From Acidobacteriota bacterium (GTDB lineage Bacteria; Acidobacteriota; Thermoanaerobaculia; Thermoanaerobaculales; Sulfomarinibacteraceae): a DNA stretch of 37,518 nt. A program made the translations under genes and the position numbers. Positions 23,966 to 31,028 of the stretch are shown piece by piece; position 1 is the first letter of the stretch, and each line of letters begins with the position of its first letter. A model generated the notes under the pieces. The model was not told the origin of the DNA. It made no database searches and was given only the letters and a program-made list of their open reading frames with translations. Location: assembly GCA_013152895.1 (NCBI GenBank), contig JAADFN010000035.1, positions 1 to 37,518 on the forward strand. The letters run 5' to 3'.

Positions 23966-25342
23966 GTACCCGAGCGACCTCAGCTCCTCCTCGATCTTCT
24001 TGTTTCTCAACGGCACCGGTTTCGCCGTTGGTGCCGGTGGGAGACCCCGGTACCAGTCCGCCATCGTGTTCTGGAGCCTGAAAACCAGCTTCCGGTGCGT
24101 CGACGCGACATCATGGTGCTCTCCCGGATCGGTGCGAAGATCGTAGAGGGCCACCCGTCCGCTCGAACCGAGACCCCGGATCAGCTTCCACGGTCCGCTC
24201 CTGATGGCGAGGAGGTGCGGCTTCGGCGGGAAAAGCTCCATGTAGACCGGCCGTGCGGGGCTTCTGTCCTTGCCCATCATCAATGGCACCAGGCTCCTCC
24301 CCTGGAGGCCCCGCGGAGGCACGATACCGGCGAGCTGTGCCATCGTCGGCATGATATCGACGATGCTGACTGGCCGCATAACGGTCACGCCTTGGGGAAG
24401 GCCTTCCGGCCAGCGTACCAGGAGGGGAACGCGTACCAGCTCCTCGTGGAGGCTCTGCGAGTGTCCCAGCGCGCCGTGCTCCGCCATTTCCTCCCCGTGA
24501 TCGGCCGTAAAGATCAAGAGCACGTTGGGAGCATTAAGGCCGAGCTGGAGCGCAAGGCGGCGAAAGTGGGCGTCCCAGTACGAGATCTCGGACTCGTACA
24601 GGGGCCGGATGCGCGCTCCAAGAGCCGCATCGGGATGTGGAAAGCGTCTCTTGATCTCCTTCATGACCATGTTCGCCGGAAAATCCTGCGGATGCTCCTC
24701 ATACTCCGGCGCGTACCGGTCGATCCATGGATGCCGGGCGAAGTACGGGTCGTGAGGGTCAAAATAGTGAATCCACAAGAAAACCTTGCCGCGTTTCCAT
24801 GTTTTCCGCCACTCGGGGCCGAACGCCAAGAGCAGCTGCTTGCGGACCTGGTCGTTGACGCGAACCGCCGGCAGAAACGCCGCCTCGCGGTAGTAGAAGT
24901 CGAATCCCTGCGCAAATCCAAGCCGTGCCATCAGGTGCCGGTTGGCCGGTACGCCGATGGTGGTATAGCCCGCACGGTGGAACATCTCTGCGAGCGTTGT
25001 CAGCGCTCTTGGCAAAGGAGGTTGCTCCACACGATCCACGTGCTGAACGTTGCCCGTCGTGACCCCGTGGCTCGTCGGATACAGGCCGGTGAGAAGAGAT
25101 CCCATCGCGGGAGGGGTCCATGACGACGTGGAGTACGCTGTACGGAACACGATCCCCTGCCGCGCAAGGGTGTCCATGAACGGCGTCGTCCGAGGCCGGT
25201 GTCCATCGAAGGAGACAAAGTCGGCACGCAGCGTGTCGACACTGACGAGAACAACGATCGAGGGGGGTGCCGCCGCGCCCTTGGCGGCAACGAGCCCCAG
25301 GACAACCCACAGGACTGCCGTCACTTTCGAAAAACGTTTCAT
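23957..25342 (-). CDS. Sulfatase-fold (alkaline phosphatase superfamily) secreted hydrolase or transferase, no formylglycine motif
   Basis: The product has 461 residues from ATG 25342 with a signal peptide ending near KGAAA. It follows the sulfatase domain plan: LVSVDTLRADFVSFDG with metal-binding aspartate D36, the nucleophile region STSSWTPPAMGSLLTG, FTADHGEEMAEHG with the D/H metal ligands, GHSQSLHEELVRVPLLVRWP and GPWKLIRG. True sulfatases need C/S-x-P-x-R at the nucleophile to form formylglycine; here the aligned residues are T76-P-P-A-M80, so no formylglycine can form. A threonine nucleophile as in phosphoglycerol or phosphoethanolamine transferases is possible. It is coupled by ATGA to the TMTC-like gene, suggesting action on an extracytoplasmic glycan or glycoprotein. 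Confidence 0.85.
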   Translation of the reverse strand: MKRFSKVTAVLWVVLGLVAAKGAAAPPSIVVLVSVDTLRADFVSFDGHRPRTTPFMDTLARQGIVFRTAYSTSSWTPPAMGSLLTGLYPTSHGVTTGNVQHVDRVEQPPLPRALTTLAEMFHRAGYTTIGVPANRHLMARLGFAQGFDFYYREAAFLPAVRVNDQVRKQLLLAFGPEWRKTWKRGKVFLWIHYFDPHDPYFARHPWIDRYAPEYEEHPQDFPANMVMKEIKRRFPHPDAALGARIRPLYESEISYWDAHFRRLALQLGLNAPNVLLIFTADHGEEMAEHGALGHSQSLHEELVRVPLLVRWPEGLPQGVTVMRPVSIVDIMPTMAQLAGIVPPRGLQGRSLVPLMMGKDRSPARPVYMELFPPKPHLLAIRSGPWKLIRGLGSSGRVALYDLRTDPGEHHDVASTHRKLVFRLQNTMADWYRGLPPAPTAKPVPLRNKKIEEELRSLGYLQ

Positions 25343-27375
25343 CTGCCCTCCTTCGTCCTCGATCTGGTCGTCGCCAGGTCAGAGCTACCATTGATCGAAG
25401 CTCCGCCGAGCATGTCCAACCGGGTCTGCGCGGCTCTTCGGACGCGCGGATCGTCAGTGTCTCGCACCAACGCCAGTAACTGGGCACGAGCACCGGCGCG
25501 CTGTCCTTCCCGCGCAAGGAGATCCGCCAAGCCGAGGCGCGCCTGCACATTGCCGGGCTGCCTCTGGACAACTCTTCGATAGAGTCTCTGGGCCTCGGCA
25601 AGATCTCCCCGCTTTTGCGCGAAGGACGCCACACGAACGAGCTTTCGTACGTCAAATGGGTCGCCGGCAATGGCCTTGGCGTACGCTGCCGACGCTGCGT
25701 CGTTCTTCTCTTCGGCTCGGTACACCTCTGCAAGGTTGAACCAGACGTCGGGGGTTGCATGTCCTTCGGCGATCAACCGCTCCAGGATCGTCCGGGCCTC
25801 GTGGACGTGGCCAGTCACGCGCTCGAGGAAGGCGAGGTTGCTGAGCTGCACCGGCCTGGCCCGGCCTGCCATTCCAACGAGCTTCTCCTGGAGCGGGAGC
25901 GCCTCCCAGGCACGGCCCTTCGTCACCAACAGATTCACCCGCGCATTGAGCACGATCCAGGCGTCCGGCGCCAACGAGCTGGCGCGCGCAAAGGCCTGGC
26001 CGGCGGCGACGGTCTTGCCGCGCCGAAGCTCGGCAAAGCCCAAACGAACCCAGGGAAGCGGGGCATCCGGCGCCTGGGCGACGGTCTTGGCGAAGAGGGT
26101 TTGCTCATCACGCCAGTCGGAGTTCCGCCGCCATGTGCCTGCCAGGCCGAGCGTCACGAGCCCTGCCGTCACGACAGCGCCGAGAGCGGGCCGGAGCCAT
26201 CTCCGCCTCGCCACGAGAACGACCGCGAGAGCCAGAAACGGCAGTGACGGCATGTAGCAGAAGCGGGCGGCCATCGTATCCCCCATGTCGGCCGGGCTGG
26301 CGACCCTGACGAAGTTCAGGATGGGAATCAGCGAGAGGCCGAACATGGCCGCCAGAAGGCCGATGCGCCCGTCTTTCCGTGATGCTCTCACGATACCGTA
26401 TGTAACGGCGGCGAGAACGAGTGCCGCACCCCAAAACCGGGGATCTCCAACCACGCGCACGTACGGGTTCTGAACGTAGGCGCTGGGGCTTTTTGGAGAC
26501 ACGAGCCAGCCCAGATATCTCAACACCGTCGCCGGCGCCGTCATCAGGGCCGCAATGATCCCGGTGCCCGGTACGTGGCGCGGGGGCGGCACATCGACAA
26601 CGGCGAAGCGGATCACGGCGTAGCCGGCGAAAACGGCCACGAACGGGGTCACGGCTTTCAACGAGCCTCGCCAGCCCTCGCGTCGGCGAAGCAGGTGAAC
26701 GAGAAAGATCCACGCCGGAATCACCACGGCCATCTCCTTGGCCAGTAACGACAATCCGAACAACGCCAACGCGAGGCTCTCACGTCCCAGCCGAACGGAG
26801 GCGCGGCCCTTCCCGGTCTCCGAAACGTGCCGTTTCCCCGTCTTCGAGGAGTTCCCAGTTTCCACGAGAGGCGGCTGTGCCGCCAGGTGCAGCAGTATCG
26901 CACCGACACCGAAGACGAAGGCCAGCAGGTCGGTCCGCCCCGCGATCCACGCCACGTTTTCGCTGTGAAGCGGATCCACCGCAAACAGGGCGGCCGCCGC
27001 ACCCGCTTGGCCCCTGGACAACCCAAGACGGAGCAAGAAAAAGAAAGCCAGGACCGATGCCAATCCATGCAACGCGATGTTCGTCAGGTGGAATCCGAAT
27101 GGTTTCAGGCCCCACAGCGCTCGATCGAACATGTATGAGAGCGTCGTCAGCGGCCTGTAATAGCCATAGGGGACCGGGCTTTCAGACCGTTGAAAGAAAT
27201 CGGATGAAAAAACCCCCGCGACCTGGCGGAACGATCGTACGGCAGGATCCTTGAGGATCAACATGCGATCGTCCCACACGAAACGGCCGCCAACGCTGTT
27301 GACATACCCGGCGATCGCCAGGAGGAGAATCACCCCACTCAACATCCATGTCCGTGATCGCTCCGTGGTTTTCAC
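25339..27375 (-). CDS. TMTC-like multi-pass membrane protein with C-terminal TPR repeats
   Basis: A 678-residue protein from GTG 27375 (VKTTERSRTWMLSGVILL). About ten to twelve membrane helices span residues 10-440. The first extracytoplasmic loop has the acidic pair D35-D36 in RFVWDDR, placed as in protein O-mannosyltransferases and TMTC-type GT-C enzymes, and YGYYRPLTTLSYMFDRALW, also typical. From about residue 470 to 660 there are TPR helical hairpins (for example VWFNLAEVYRAEEKNDAASA). The known eukaryotic relatives transfer mannose to proteins; the bacterial ones are mostly uncharacterised. A hydrophilic Thr-Gly-Lys-rich insert lies near residues 172-190. The TAGAAT box ends six bases before the GTG. 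The gene leads a unit with the sulfatase-fold gene. Confidence 0.82.
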   Translation of the reverse strand: MKTTERSRTWMLSGVILLLAIAGYVNSVGGRFVWDDRMLILKDPAVRSFRQVAGVFSSDFFQRSESPVPYGYYRPLTTLSYMFDRALWGLKPFGFHLTNIALHGLASVLAFFFLLRLGLSRGQAGAAAALFAVDPLHSENVAWIAGRTDLLAFVFGVGAILLHLAAQPPLVETGNSSKTGKRHVSETGKGRASVRLGRESLALALFGLSLLAKEMAVVIPAWIFLVHLLRRREGWRGSLKAVTPFVAVFAGYAVIRFAVVDVPPPRHVPGTGIIAALMTAPATVLRYLGWLVSPKSPSAYVQNPYVRVVGDPRFWGAALVLAAVTYGIVRASRKDGRIGLLAAMFGLSLIPILNFVRVASPADMGDTMAARFCYMPSLPFLALAVVLVARRRWLRPALGAVVTAGLVTLGLAGTWRRNSDWRDEQTLFAKTVAQAPDAPLPWVRLGFAELRRGKTVAAGQAFARASSLAPDAWIVLNARVNLLVTKGRAWEALPLQEKLVGMAGRARPVQLSNLAFLERVTGHVHEARTILERLIAEGHATPDVWFNLAEVYRAEEKNDAASAAYAKAIAGDPFDVRKLVRVASFAQKRGDLAEAQRLYRRVVQRQPGNVQARLGLADLLAREGQRAGARAQLLALVRDTDDPRVRRAAQTRLDMLGGASINGSSDLATTRSRTKEGR
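26809..26864 (-). repeat. Short imperfect repeat inside the TMTC-like gene
   Basis: Three imperfect TTCCC-type units on the plus strand encode ETGN, KTGK and ETGK in a charged loop between membrane helices. The rest of the protein has no such low-complexity insert. Confidence 0.4.
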
Positions 27376-27381
27376 GCCTCT

Positions 27382-27387
27382 ATTCTA
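27382..27387 (-). promoter_or_regulatory. Putative -10 box (TAGAAT) directly before the TMTC-like gene
   Basis: TAGAAT on the minus strand ends exactly six bases before GTG 27375. The intervening AGAGGC is too close to the start to serve as a normal Shine-Dalgarno. The region upstream of the box is the repeat copy C. Confidence 0.55.
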
Positions 27388-27568
27388 GCCCACATATCTC
27401 GCGGACTTTCGTTACGAGACCGTGGAGATGCCCGCCGGTGGGGCGTTTTGACCAAGGTGGAGTCAAGGCGTGCTCGGGCCACGTCGTCGGCGCCGCCGCC
27501 GCGAGAAACGCCGCAACGTCGGGCGTACCCGCCGTTGCACCAGGACGTCGGTGGAGAGATGCGGGCTT
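27386..27568 (+). repeat. Interspersed non-coding repeat, copy C
   Basis: This is the clearest copy. It opens with AGCCCACATATCTCGCGGAC and closes with GGAGAGATGCGGGCTT, so its ends are approximate inverted repeats. Internal blocks GACTTTCGTTACGAGAC, GACCAAGGTGG, AAGGCGTGCTCG and GAGAAACGCCGCAA recur in copy A or B. No reading frame is conserved with confidence among copies. Confidence 0.72.
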
Positions 27569-27670
27569 GTCTTTCAAACACTCCTGGCAACCGCAACCCC
27601 CCAGGATCCCTTTCATCAGCCGGGGGAGCTGGCCCTCCCGGCGCAGGGCGCCACGCTCCCTCTTGCGCCC

Positions 27671-27699
27671 TTGACCTTAAACGGCGTCTGACCTAAGCT
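27671..27699 (+). promoter_or_regulatory. Putative ffh promoter (TTGACC, 17 bases, TAAGCT)
   Basis: TTGACC at 27671-27676 and TAAGCT at 27694-27699 are 17 bases apart. The predicted start near 27706 would leave only about three bases before ATG 27709, and there is no Shine-Dalgarno. Confidence 0.6.
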
Positions 27700-27708
27700 T
27701 ACGCTCCT

Positions 27709-29043
27709 ATGTTGGAGAGTCTTCAGGACCGCTTGGGCCGTGTGATCAAGACCTTACGGGGTGAGGGGCACCTCACCGAGTATCACATCGACACCGCGTT
27801 GCGCGAGATTCGCCTCGCGTTGCTCGAGGCGGACGTCAACGTCGATGTCGTGAAGTCATTCACCGAGCGCGTGCGGGAAAAGGCGGTCGGCAAAGAGGTT
27901 CTGAGCTCGGTGACCCCGGCGCAAATGGTGACGAAGATCGTCCACGCCGAGCTGATTCACCTGTTGGGCGATACGACGACCGATCTCAGCTTCAAGGGGC
28001 GCCCGGCAGTCGTCATGCTGGTGGGCCTCCAGGGGTCCGGAAAGACGACGACGGCGGCCAAGCTGGCCCGGTGGATCCGGGAGAAAAAGTGTCTCTTCCC
28101 GCTTCTGGTTCCGGCCGACACGTCGCGGCCGGCCGCCCGCGAGCAGCTCCTCGTGCTCGGCAAACAGGCGAACATCCCGACGGTCGATACGCGCGACCTG
28201 GACGATCCGGAGGCAATAGCAAAGAAGGGCCTCCGCGAGGCGATGATCAAGGGCTACCAGGTCCTGATCTTCGATACGGCGGGTCGCCTTCACGTGGACG
28301 AGGAGCTGATGGACCAGCTCGTCCGGCTCAAGAAGATCCTCAAGCCCCAGCACATCCTCTTCGTGGCCGACGCCATGACCGGCCAGGATGCGGTCCGCTC
28401 GGCGAAGGCGTTTCACGACCGGCTCGACGTCAGCGGCGTGATCCTGACCAAGCTCGATGGCGACGCGCGGGGCGGGGCCGCCCTCTCCGTGCGCGAGGTT
28501 GTCGGAAAACCGATCGTCTTCGCGGGCGTTGGCGAAAAACTGGAAGCCCTCGAGCAGTTCCATCCAGACCGCATGGCGGGCCGGATCCTCGGCATGGGCG
28601 ACGTCCTGACGCTGGTCGAAAAGGCCCAGGAGAGCATGGACGAACGCCGCGCGAAGCGGCTCGAGGCCAAGCTCAAGAAGAACAAGTTCGATCTCGAAGA
28701 TCTCCAGGAGCAACTTCGAACCGTGAGAAAGATGGGACCGCTGCAGCAGGTGATGGAGATGATCCCCGGGATGAGCAAGGCGATGCCGGAGGGCGGGATC
28801 GGGGATACGCAGGAACGCCAGCTCAAGCGGATGGACGCCATCATCAACTCGATGACGCCCAAGGAACGGCGCCACCCGCAGATCCTCAACGGCTCACGCA
28901 AGAAGAGAATCGCAAAAGGCTCCGGGACGACCGTCGAAGAAATCAACCGGCTCTTGCGCCAGCTGGGTCAAATGCGTAAGCTGATGAAGCGGATGGGCAA
29001 GACGAATCCCCGGATGCTCAAGCGGCAGCTGGGAATGCGATAA
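27709..29043 (+). CDS. ffh: Signal recognition particle GTPase
   Basis: The 444-residue Ffh binds 4.5S RNA and nascent signal sequences and delivers ribosomes to FtsY at the membrane. The N domain (MLESLQDRLGRVIKTL) is followed by the G domain with GLQGSGKTTTAAKLA, PADTSRPAAREQL, IFDTAGRLHVDEEL, TKLDGDARGGAAL and GVGEKLEALEQFHPDRMAGRI. The methionine-rich M domain after residue 300 has GPLQQVMEMIPGM and ends with GSGTTVEEINRLLRQLGQM, the SRP-RNA-binding helix region. Length is usual for the family. It heads the ffh-rpsP-khpA-rimM-trmD block, an order known in many bacteria. The start is ATG 27709 with promoter elements just upstream and no Shine-Dalgarno. Confidence 0.97.
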   Translation: MLESLQDRLGRVIKTLRGEGHLTEYHIDTALREIRLALLEADVNVDVVKSFTERVREKAVGKEVLSSVTPAQMVTKIVHAELIHLLGDTTTDLSFKGRPAVVMLVGLQGSGKTTTAAKLARWIREKKCLFPLLVPADTSRPAAREQLLVLGKQANIPTVDTRDLDDPEAIAKKGLREAMIKGYQVLIFDTAGRLHVDEELMDQLVRLKKILKPQHILFVADAMTGQDAVRSAKAFHDRLDVSGVILTKLDGDARGGAALSVREVVGKPIVFAGVGEKLEALEQFHPDRMAGRILGMGDVLTLVEKAQESMDERRAKRLEAKLKKNKFDLEDLQEQLRTVRKMGPLQQVMEMIPGMSKAMPEGGIGDTQERQLKRMDAIINSMTPKERRHPQILNGSRKKRIAKGSGTTVEEINRLLRQLGQMRKLMKRMGKTNPRMLKRQLGMR

Positions 29044-29098
29044 CACGAGCGAGCGGCGGCCAAGAGAAACCGCCCACGAACAGAGGAGGAAAGAACAC

Positions 29099-29359
29099 AT
29101 GTTGACGATCAGGTTGCGGCGCGTTGGAGCCAAGCACAACGCGCTCTTTCGAGTGGTTGTGTCGGACTCCCGGAAACGTCCGACGTCCGATTTCCTGGAA
29201 CAGGTCGGCTTTTATAACCCGAACACGGAACCGCCCGAGATTCGCATCGACACGGACAAGATCGAAGCCTGGCAACAGAAGGGAGCGCAGATGTCGGAAA
29301 CCGTCCGCTCCCTCGTGAAGAAGGCGAAGAAAGCCAAGACGGACACCCCGCCTTCCTGA
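29099..29359 (+). CDS. rpsP: 30S ribosomal protein bS16
   Basis: An 86-residue small-subunit protein needed for 30S assembly. It has the bS16 signature: [60 protein letters not shown], and a basic tail. A strong AGGAGG lies about ten bases before ATG 29099. It is 55 bases downstream of ffh and 16 bases upstream of khpA, so cotranscription with both is likely. The initiator ATG is followed by leucine (TTG), which gives a second potential start but the first fits the family. Confidence 0.97.
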   Translation: MLTIRLRRVGAKHNALFRVVVSDSRKRPTSDFLEQVGFYNPNTEPPEIRIDTDKIEAWQQKGAQMSETVRSLVKKAKKAKTDTPPS

Positions 29360-29375
29360 TGAAAGGAGCTTCCCG

Positions 29376-29615
29376 GTGAGCGCCATGAAGGACCTGCTGG
29401 AAGAAATCGCAAAGGCTCTTGTCGACAATCCTGAGGACGTCCAGGTCACGGAGGTAGCGGGGGAGCAAACCACCGTCCTTGAGCTCAGAGTCCGCAACGA
29501 GGATCTCGGGAAGGTCATCGGCCGCCAGGGTCGGACCGCCCGCGCGATCCGGACCCTTCTCGCGGCCGCCGGCATGAAGATGCACAAGCGGTTCGTCCTC
29601 GAGATTCTGGAGTAG
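29376..29615 (+). CDS. khpA: KH-domain RNA-binding protein KhpA
   Basis: This 79-residue protein has a single type II KH domain with the GxxG loop in [18 protein letters not shown]. The surrounding [20 protein letters not shown] and KRFVLEILE strands complete the fold. KhpA partners with KhpB in RNA binding in other bacteria and affects cell size and division there; that is family knowledge, not shown here. The GTG start at 29376 has AAAGGAG about eight bases upstream. It lies between rpsP and rimM, its usual place, and its TAG stop overlaps the GTG of rimM by one base. Confidence 0.94.
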   Translation: MSAMKDLLEEIAKALVDNPEDVQVTEVAGEQTTVLELRVRNEDLGKVIGRQGRTARAIRTLLAAAGMKMHKRFVLEILE

Positions 29616-30169
29616 TGTCGGGCAAGGAGCATTCCGGCGCACCGCGAGACTGGTTGATCGTGGGGTGCGTGAAGAAGCCGCACGGGATTCACGGCGACGT
29701 TCTCGTGGAGATCATCACGGATTTTCCCGAGCGGTTGCAGGACGGAGTTCAATTCGGCCTCGGAGACGAAACCGGGCCGGCCGGGACCTTCGAAGTTCAC
29801 CACGTCCGCTATCACAAGGGCGGATGGCTTCTCGGCGTCAGCGGAATCCAGGATCGTGAGACCGTGGAGGCATGGCGGGGACAATACATCTTTCTCCCGG
29901 CCCAGGACCCCGGAGACCTTCCCGAGGGCTACCACTATGATCACGACCTCGTTGGACTCGCCTGTCAATCCGTGACGGGAGAGCCACTCGGGCAGGTGAT
30001 CGCCGTCGACAGCGAGACGCCCCAAGGGTTGCTCATCGTGCGCCGCGGCACGCGGGAGTTCATGGTTCCGTACGTTCCCCAGATCGTCACGAAGATCGAC
30101 ACCGAAGCTGGCGTGATCACCTTGGATGCGCCGGCCGGACTCCTGGACGACGAGTACCTCGAGGCCTGA
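29615..30169 (+). CDS. rimM: 16S rRNA processing protein RimM
   Basis: The product is 184 residues and helps assemble the head of the 30S subunit by binding S19. The N-terminal RimM barrel has VGCVKKPHGIHGDVLVEIIT and RLQDGVQFGLG, and the C-terminal PRC-barrel has YHYDHDLVGLACQSVTGEPL, GQVIAVDSE and REFMVPYVPQIVTKIDTEAG, all characteristic. It starts with a GTG at 29615 that shares a base with the KhpA stop; GGAG lies just ahead of it. trmD follows after 64 bases with its own ribosome-binding site. Confidence 0.95.
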   Translation: MSGKEHSGAPRDWLIVGCVKKPHGIHGDVLVEIITDFPERLQDGVQFGLGDETGPAGTFEVHHVRYHKGGWLLGVSGIQDRETVEAWRGQYIFLPAQDPGDLPEGYHYDHDLVGLACQSVTGEPLGQVIAVDSETPQGLLIVRRGTREFMVPYVPQIVTKIDTEAGVITLDAPAGLLDDEYLEA

Positions 30170-30233
30170 TGCACCCCCCGGCGGGGTGCCGCAGTTTTTC
30201 CGCCACCGCTGCGTTGGGCCGTTCGGAGGGACG

Positions 30234-31022
30234 ATGCGCTTCGACGTCATCACACTGTTTCCGGATCTTTTCGGTCCGTTTGCAACCAACGGTATCATGG
30301 GCCGTGCGATCGCCCGTGGGCTGGTGGACTTGGGAATCCACGATCTCAGGGCATGGGCCGAGAACCGCTGGGGACAGGTGGATGACGAGCCGTACGGCGG
30401 CGGCGCTGGCATGGTCATCCAGGCGCCGCCCGTGCTCCGCGCCGTGCGGGCGATCGAGGCCGAGGCGAACGGTTCCGAACGGCTGATCATGCTCTCCCCG
30501 CGCGGACGCGTTTTGGACCAGGAGCTCGTTGGGAACATTGCCACGTCCCAACGCGTCATCCTCCTCTGTGGACGGTACGAGGGGTTCGACGAACGCGTCA
30601 ACGAAATCCTCGAACCGGAGGAGGTTTCCATCGGCGACTTCATCCTCGGCGGCGGAGAGGTCGCGGCCATGGTCGTGATCGAAGCGGCGGTACGCCTCCT
30701 CCCGGGCGTCGTGGGCGATCCCCAGTCGATCGCCGAGGACTCGTTTTCCGCCGGGCTTCTCGACTTCCCGGCCTACACGAGGCCGGCCGATGTCGAGGGA
30801 CACCCTGTGCCCGAGGTGCTGCGTTCTGGCAACCATGGCGCCGTGAGACGATGGCGCCTGGAACGTGCCGTCGAGCTGACTGTAACCAAAAGGCCCGATC
30901 TGATCACAACGTATTGGCGCCTGTACTCCGAGGAGGTCCGGGAAATCATCGAGAGGCTGGCGCCCGCCCTGGCTCGCGCAGCCCGGGAAATCAGCAAAGA
31001 AGCACCCGAGGGAGATCGATGA
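30234..31022 (+). CDS. trmD: tRNA (guanine-N1)-methyltransferase
   Basis: A 262-residue SPOUT-family enzyme that methylates G37 of tRNAs with S-adenosylmethionine to prevent frameshifting. The start ATG 30234 has GGAGGG at ideal spacing. The knotted AdoMet site is seen in LLCGRYEGFDERV and GDFILGGGEVAAMVVIEAAV; upstream YGGGAGMVI and downstream LLDFPAYTRPADVEG and GNHGAVRRWR are conserved TrmD elements. The C-terminal helical domain reads RLERAVELTVTKRPDLI. Normally rplS (bL19) follows trmD in this cluster, but here a dsbD-like gene follows instead, starting within a few bases of the TGA. Confidence 0.97.
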   Translation: MRFDVITLFPDLFGPFATNGIMGRAIARGLVDLGIHDLRAWAENRWGQVDDEPYGGGAGMVIQAPPVLRAVRAIEAEANGSERLIMLSPRGRVLDQELVGNIATSQRVILLCGRYEGFDERVNEILEPEEVSIGDFILGGGEVAAMVVIEAAVRLLPGVVGDPQSIAEDSFSAGLLDFPAYTRPADVEGHPVPEVLRSGNHGAVRRWRLERAVELTVTKRPDLITTYWRLYSEEVREIIERLAPALARAAREISKEAPEGDR

Positions 31023-31028
31023 AAAAGC

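Larger units (their letters stand above)
27376..27708. other. Divergent intergenic region between the TMTC-like gene and ffh
   Basis: These 333 bases hold the minus-strand TAGAAT box of the TMTC-like gene (27382-27387), the full repeat copy C (27386-27568), about 100 bases with no recognised feature, and the ffh promoter (27671-27699). No gene is supported. Confidence 0.6.
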
